Source of the DNA: Tetracentron sinense
Lineage: Eukaryota; Streptophyta; Magnoliopsida; Trochodendrales; Trochodendraceae
DNA: 64,000 bases
Reading direction: 5' to 3'
Assembly: GCA_015143295.1 (NCBI GenBank)
Contig: JABCRI010001343.1
Location: 248,001-312,000, forward strand
Part shown: piece after piece, positions 59,615 through 64,000 of the stretch
Layout: each line of letters starts with the position of its first letter
How positions within the stretch are numbered: position 1 is the stretch's first letter
Position numbers and translations under genes: made by a program
The notes under the pieces: generated by a model
The model's input: only the letters and a program-made list of their open reading frames with translations
Databases searched by the model: none
Told to the model about the DNA's origin: nothing

Positions 59615-60957
59615 AGCTTCAGGACCTGCCTTAGAGTTTTATAGTAACTTCTAAAGAAAGTATTGTTTTTCATATTTATGGGTCTCAAAATTCTGTTTTA
59701 AGTAATAAAGGAATTGTTCTTTAAGAATTCTCGTCATCGACCAAAAATACTAGTTTTATTTATTTATTTTTATTTTTATTTTTTATATCATGCAATAAGA
59801 AAAGAAAAAGAACAACCTAGAATTTTTTTTCATTAATGGGGTCGCACTTGGGAAGGTTGGTTGCCTACGTATCCCTTAAGAGGGGAATCAGACCGGCATA
59901 GTTCGGATAACATGCAAGCACACATTTTTTTTTTCAAACCTTTAAAGAAGATGGATTAGAAGATATATATGTTGAACTTTTATGACCCATCATTTTTAAT
60001 GGTCTCCAAACTAACACAGAATTACCTTGTGCAACTTCTCCATGAATACCTTGAATTATCTCAAGTAATTGCACGTAAGAGCCCGTTCACCCTGATTTGG
60101 ACCATGATCACGCCAAGCTTTGAGAATGCCTACTGCTTGTGTTGACTCCCGGCTGAAACGAAGCAGACACCTTTTTGTTTTTCGCCTCTTTTATCCTTAG
60201 TGCCTGTTATGGTTTTCACCGAGTCTGGCCCACGTAATTTTTGCACATAGGCGCCCCGAGGGGTTTTCACCAAGCCTCTGGCAATTGATTCTTATCATGG
60301 TATGATGTTTTTACTCACAACGCCCTTTCGGGTTTTCATTGTGCCCTTTCATACCACGCTTTTTTTTTATGATCTCTCAAGCAATCCTGCCCATCCTTGT
60401 CGGTAAGAAGAAATCATGCATAATTCAAATCTTAGTACTTATAACTGTCACTAGTTGGAGAGGACTTAGTAGTAGGACGAAACATGGGCTATGGTTGGGG
60501 TCTTTGAAACAAAGGGATAAGGCTCAAAATTTTCGCACATATTAGGATCAGGTATGACATTTGCTTGCTTTGGGGGTCCTTCTTGGTCTTTGCTCCATTC
60601 CATCTCTTTTCAGTTTGGGTTATTCGATTTTCCTTTGCTCCCCCCCCTTTGTTTTTGAGAGGATAAAAAAACTGCCCCAGTGTAAGAGCACTGGGGTGAC
60701 ATGAATCTTTGAATTGAATAAAATTGCCCCAGTATAAGAAGGTTGGATGTCTTGACTTCTCGGAAAAGATGCGATTAATTTAACTTTTCTTCTAAAAAAA
60801 AATGCCCCAGTATGGAGTGCAACCAATGTCATTGTCGAGTGAAGAGAATTTTCAGGCTCAAAGGGCTAAGCAAAAGGATAACTGGAAAAATTATCATGAT
60901 TATAGCGAAGGAGGCCTCTCTTCCTTTTAATTCTAGCCATGTTCCTACAGAGTTGAG

Positions 60958-63900
60958 TTATGCATAATACCTTTTGATTGAATCAGAATTGACCGGCTTA
61001 GGAAGATCATCTTCATCTATCTCTCTGCCAATATGAGGGCTCCTCTAGAAAGTGCTTTTCTGACCACGTATGGACCATTATAGTTAGGCTTGAATTTCTC
61101 TCGCGCATCAGTCTGGTGTGGCAACATCTTTTTAAGCACTAAATCACCTTCTTTGAATTCCCGCGGTCAAACTTTCTTTGAATAGGCTCGGGCCATGGCA
61201 TATAACATTTATTCTTTTTTCTTCAATCAAATTAAGTTGGTCGAACTGAGCCAATAACCATTCAGCTTTTTCGAGCTCAGCTTCCATGAGTACTCTGAGT
61301 GATGGAATTTCAACTTCAATTGGCAAGATAGCCTCCATACCATAAACTAATGAAAAAGGGGTTGCCCCTACTAAGGTTCAAATTGAGGATCTATATGCAT
61401 GGAGTGCAAATGGTAACATTTCATGCCAATCTTTTTAAGTAACGGCCATCTTCTCAATAATCCGCTTCAAGTTCTTGATGGCTGCTTCAACCGCTCCATT
61501 CATTTGAGGACGGTAGGGAGATGAGTTGTGGTGAGTGATCTTGAATTGCTCACATAATGCCATCATTTGTTTGTTCTTAAAATTTTTGGCATTGTCAGTA
61601 ATGTTCTGACTGGGAACTCCATATCTGCAAACGATGTCATTCTTTATAAATTTTATTACCTGGTTCTTCGTCACACTGGTATAGGAAGCTGCTTCTACAC
61701 ACTTTGTGAAATAGTCGATGGCGACTAGTATGAACCTATTCCTATTTGACGCCTTCGGATTTATCGGCCCAATAACATCTAGGCCCCACAGGGAGAAAGG
61801 CCAAGGAGTTGTCATGTTGTGGAGCTCTGAGACCGGGGCATGTATTTTGTTGACATAAATCTGACATAGGTGACATTTTCTCACATGTTCGTTGCAGTCA
61901 CGCTCCATGGTTGTCCAGTAATAGCCTAATCTCAAGATCTTCTTGGTTAACATGTGACCGTTCATGTGTGGGCCGCATATCCCTTCATGGACATCTTCAA
62001 CGACCTTCTCTAATTCTTTCAAGTCCACACATCGAAGGAGTATATGGTTGAAAGTCTTTTTGTAGAGATTCCCTGCATTAAAAAAGAATTGCCCAGCTAA
62101 TCTTTGACTGGTTCATCGATCATTGGTATTGGCATCGAGTGGGAACGTACGATCTTCTAGATATTGCTTTATGTTATGGTACCAAGGCCTTCCGTTGGGC
62201 TCACCTTCTACAACTTCTTTGATTGGCATGCAATGGACTTGGTTCATCCCTAACCTCAATCTCAATTGGCCGGATGTCGACCCCTTCAGGAATGTCGATG
62301 ATTGAGTCCAGGGTGGCTAAGGCATCTGTGAATCGATTCTCCATTCTCGGCAAATGCGTGAATGTAATGTGCTCGAAATTATCACTGATGTCGTCTAAGT
62401 ACTCATGGTAAGGAATCAACTTAGTGTCCTGTGTTTGCCAATCACCTGTAGCCTGAAATATAATGAGTAGAGTCTCCGAAGACATCCACTATTTTAATGT
62501 TCAAATCCACAGCTGCTTGTAGTCTAATGATGTAAGCTTCGTATTCGGCAACATTGTTTGTGCACTCGAATTTCATCTTTACCGCAACAGGAATTTGTTT
62601 ACCCTCGGGAGAAACCAGAACTGCACCCGCTCCATATCCATGCTTGTTTACCGCTCCATCAAAATACATTTTCCAATTAGCCTTTGATTCTTCTACTTCA
62701 CCGGTCATGAACAAGATGACTTCATCTGGCAACATTGTTTGTGCACTCGAATTTCATCTTTACCGCAACAAGAATTTGTTTACCCTCGGGAGAAACTAGA
62801 ATTGCACCCACTCCATATCCATGCTTGTTTGCCGCTCCATCAAAACACATTTTCCAATTTGCCTTTGATTCTTCTTCTACTTCACCGGTCATGAACAGGA
62901 TGACTTCATCTGGAAAGTTGGTTTTCATTGGTTCATAGCCTGGTAGTGGATGATCTGCCAAGTGGTCTGCAATGGCTTGCCCTTTGATCGCCTTCTGGGT
63001 CATGTAAGTAATATCAAACTCAGAGGGAAGCATTTGCCATTGCGTCGTCCGTCCTATGAGTGCTGGCTTCTCGAAAAGGTACTTGAAAGGGTTCATCCGA
63101 GCTATCATCATAGTTGAGTGGCTCAACATGTAGTGTCTTAGGCGTTGCGAGGCCCAGACCAATGCACAACAAGTCTTTTCAAATGTTTGAGTACCTTGTC
63201 TCATAATCAGTGAACTTCTTGCTAAGATAGTAAATAGCTCTCATTCCTTCCAGTTTCATCATGTTGCCCTAAGACACATTCCATAGAGTTTTCAGAAATT
63301 GATAGGTACATTAGTAGAGGCCGGCCAGGTGTAGGTGGTACCAACACAGGTGGATTAAGTAGATAGCTCTTGATCTTATCAAAGGCTTGTTAGCATTCTT
63401 CGTTCCATTCTTTAGGTTGATTCTTCCTGAGAAGCTTGAAGATTGATTCACAAATAGGGGACAGTTGGGATATGAACCTACTGATGTATTGCAGTCTTCC
63501 TAGAAAGCCACGTACTTCCTTTTATGATTTCAGAGCTGCCATTTCGATTATCGCTTTTGCCTTTGCCGGATCCACTTCTATCCCCCTCTTCAGTTGACAA
63601 TGAAACCAAGCAATTTAACCGAAGATACCCCGAACACACATTTTGCAGGATTCAACCGTAATTGAAATTTCCTCAACTGCTCAAATAATTTCCTTAAATT
63701 GATAAGGTGATCTTCCTTCGGTGACTTGATGATCATATCGTCAACATATACCTCGATTTCTTTATGAATCATGTCGTGAAACAAGGTAGTCATTGCACGT
63801 TGATAAGTAGTTCCATCATTCTTGAGTCTGAATGACATCACCTTGTAGCAAAAGGTGCCCCAGGAGTTATGAAAGCAGTCTTCTCCCTATCTTCTTTAGC

Positions 63901-64000
63901 CATTTTTATCTGATTGTATCCCAAAAAACCATCCATGAAGGAGATTGTTTCGTGGCGTATAGTGTTGTCAACGAGTATGTCGATGTGAGGGAGGGGGAAA
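60958..64000 (-). pseudogene. Tat pol, copy B with upstream RNase H and reverse transcriptase
   Basis: From the right edge: reverse transcriptase (PHIDILVDNTIRHETISFMD, YVDDM active site intact, LNPAKCVFGV). It has a one-base deletion near 63865 and a stop near 63590. Then RNase H (FEKTCCALVWASQRLRHYML), archaeal-type RNase H with a duplicated first half (62554-62915), and integrase 62028-61435 with intact D, D, E positions. Homology ends at 60958. The shared TAA and TGA in integrase show that these lesions predate the duplication. Confidence 0.88.
62554..62915 (-). repeat. 181-bp out-of-frame tandem duplication in the archaeal RNase H
   Basis: The segment coding PDEVILFMTGEVEE through MKFECTNNVA occurs twice head to tail, 181 bp apart and therefore out of frame. 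The copies differ (NWKMCFDGAANKHGYGVGAI versus NWKMYFDGAVNKHGYGAGAV). The same structure is in copy A at about 53748-54110, so it predates the 8.8-kb duplication. Confidence 0.85.

Larger units (their letters stand above)
54209..63011. repeat. 8.8-kb tandem duplication, copy B
   Basis: Starts with AATTCTTAACTTAACTACGG as copy A does at 45402 and ends GCCTTCTGGGTCATGTAAGT AAT, after which pol continues normally (ATCAAACTCAGAGGG). Copy B is thus joined to the authentic upstream pol, while copy A is joined to the authentic 3' LTR. Confidence 0.95.
43647..64000 (-). mobile_element. Giant Tat/Ogre-type Ty3/gypsy retrotransposon, right part outside the window
   Basis: Read on the minus strand from the right edge, the order is reverse transcriptase, RNase H, a second archaeal-type RNase H, and integrase. 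Then come two antisense gene regions, a purine tract and the 3' LTR at 43647-45113. An extra RNase H and additional, sometimes antisense, frames beyond integrase are known features of the Tat lineage. An internal 8.8-kb segment is duplicated in tandem (45402-54208 and 54209-63011). Gag, protease and the 5' LTR would lie to the right of the window. The element interrupts intron 3 of SNX2. Multiple stops and frameshifts show it is not autonomous as sequenced. Confidence 0.85.

Overview
This window is nuclear DNA of a flowering plant. It holds intron-containing plant genes (a laccase and a sorting nexin 2 gene) in AT-rich sequence crowded with plant-type transposable elements. The species cannot be named from the sequence; a woody dicot or magnoliid would fit. 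There is no sign of bacterial or organellar DNA.

Region by region: (1) 0.6-3.1 kb is a six-exon laccase on the minus strand, intact in exon structure but with a one-base frameshift ahead of its last copper motif. (2) 3.1-10 kb is intergenic, with fold-back mini-transposons and homopolymers. (3) 10.08-14.92 kb is a complete but inactivated Ty1/copia element (minus strand, LTRs of about 230 bp, 5-bp target duplication AAGAC). (4) 15.25-17.89 kb is a hAT-like non-autonomous element carrying a tandem array. (5) 20.2-26.25 kb is a nest of Mutator-like and fold-back elements, two of them with arrays of a ~145-bp unit, plus a solo LTR. (6) 26.53-34.29 kb is a 7.75-kb PIF/Harbinger element with a transposase, a Myb/SANT-like protein gene and a captured EXO70A1-type exon. 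(7) 34.3-37.3 kb holds further non-autonomous elements, including a Pack-MULE-like element broken by a mini-MULE. (8) 37.5-42.4 kb has the first three exons of SNX2 on the plus strand; intron 2 holds a local duplication, a LINE fragment and a probable solo LTR. (9) 43.65-64.0 kb, inside SNX2 intron 3, is one end of a giant Tat/Ogre-type Ty3/gypsy element: 3' LTR, then two plus-strand (antisense) gene regions (plant mobile domain; DUF7745-like), then pol on the minus strand. An 8.8-kb internal segment is present twice in tandem, and the element runs off the right edge.

How the parts relate: only laccase and SNX2 look like ordinary host genes. Laccase oxidises monolignols in the cell wall; SNX2 is a retromer-associated PX-BAR protein on endosomes. 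The rest is mobile DNA. One ~70-bp motif (centre TTAACTATGGTTAAGATTCA) recurs as the inverted ends of small fold-back elements and as tandem arrays inside at least three larger elements. The most unusual signals are the antisense two-gene module of the Tat element with its 8.8-kb duplication, the exon-capturing PIF/Harbinger element, and the conversion of a fold-back end into tandem arrays. Many lesions are single-base indels, so uncorrected sequencing error must be excluded before calling genes dead.
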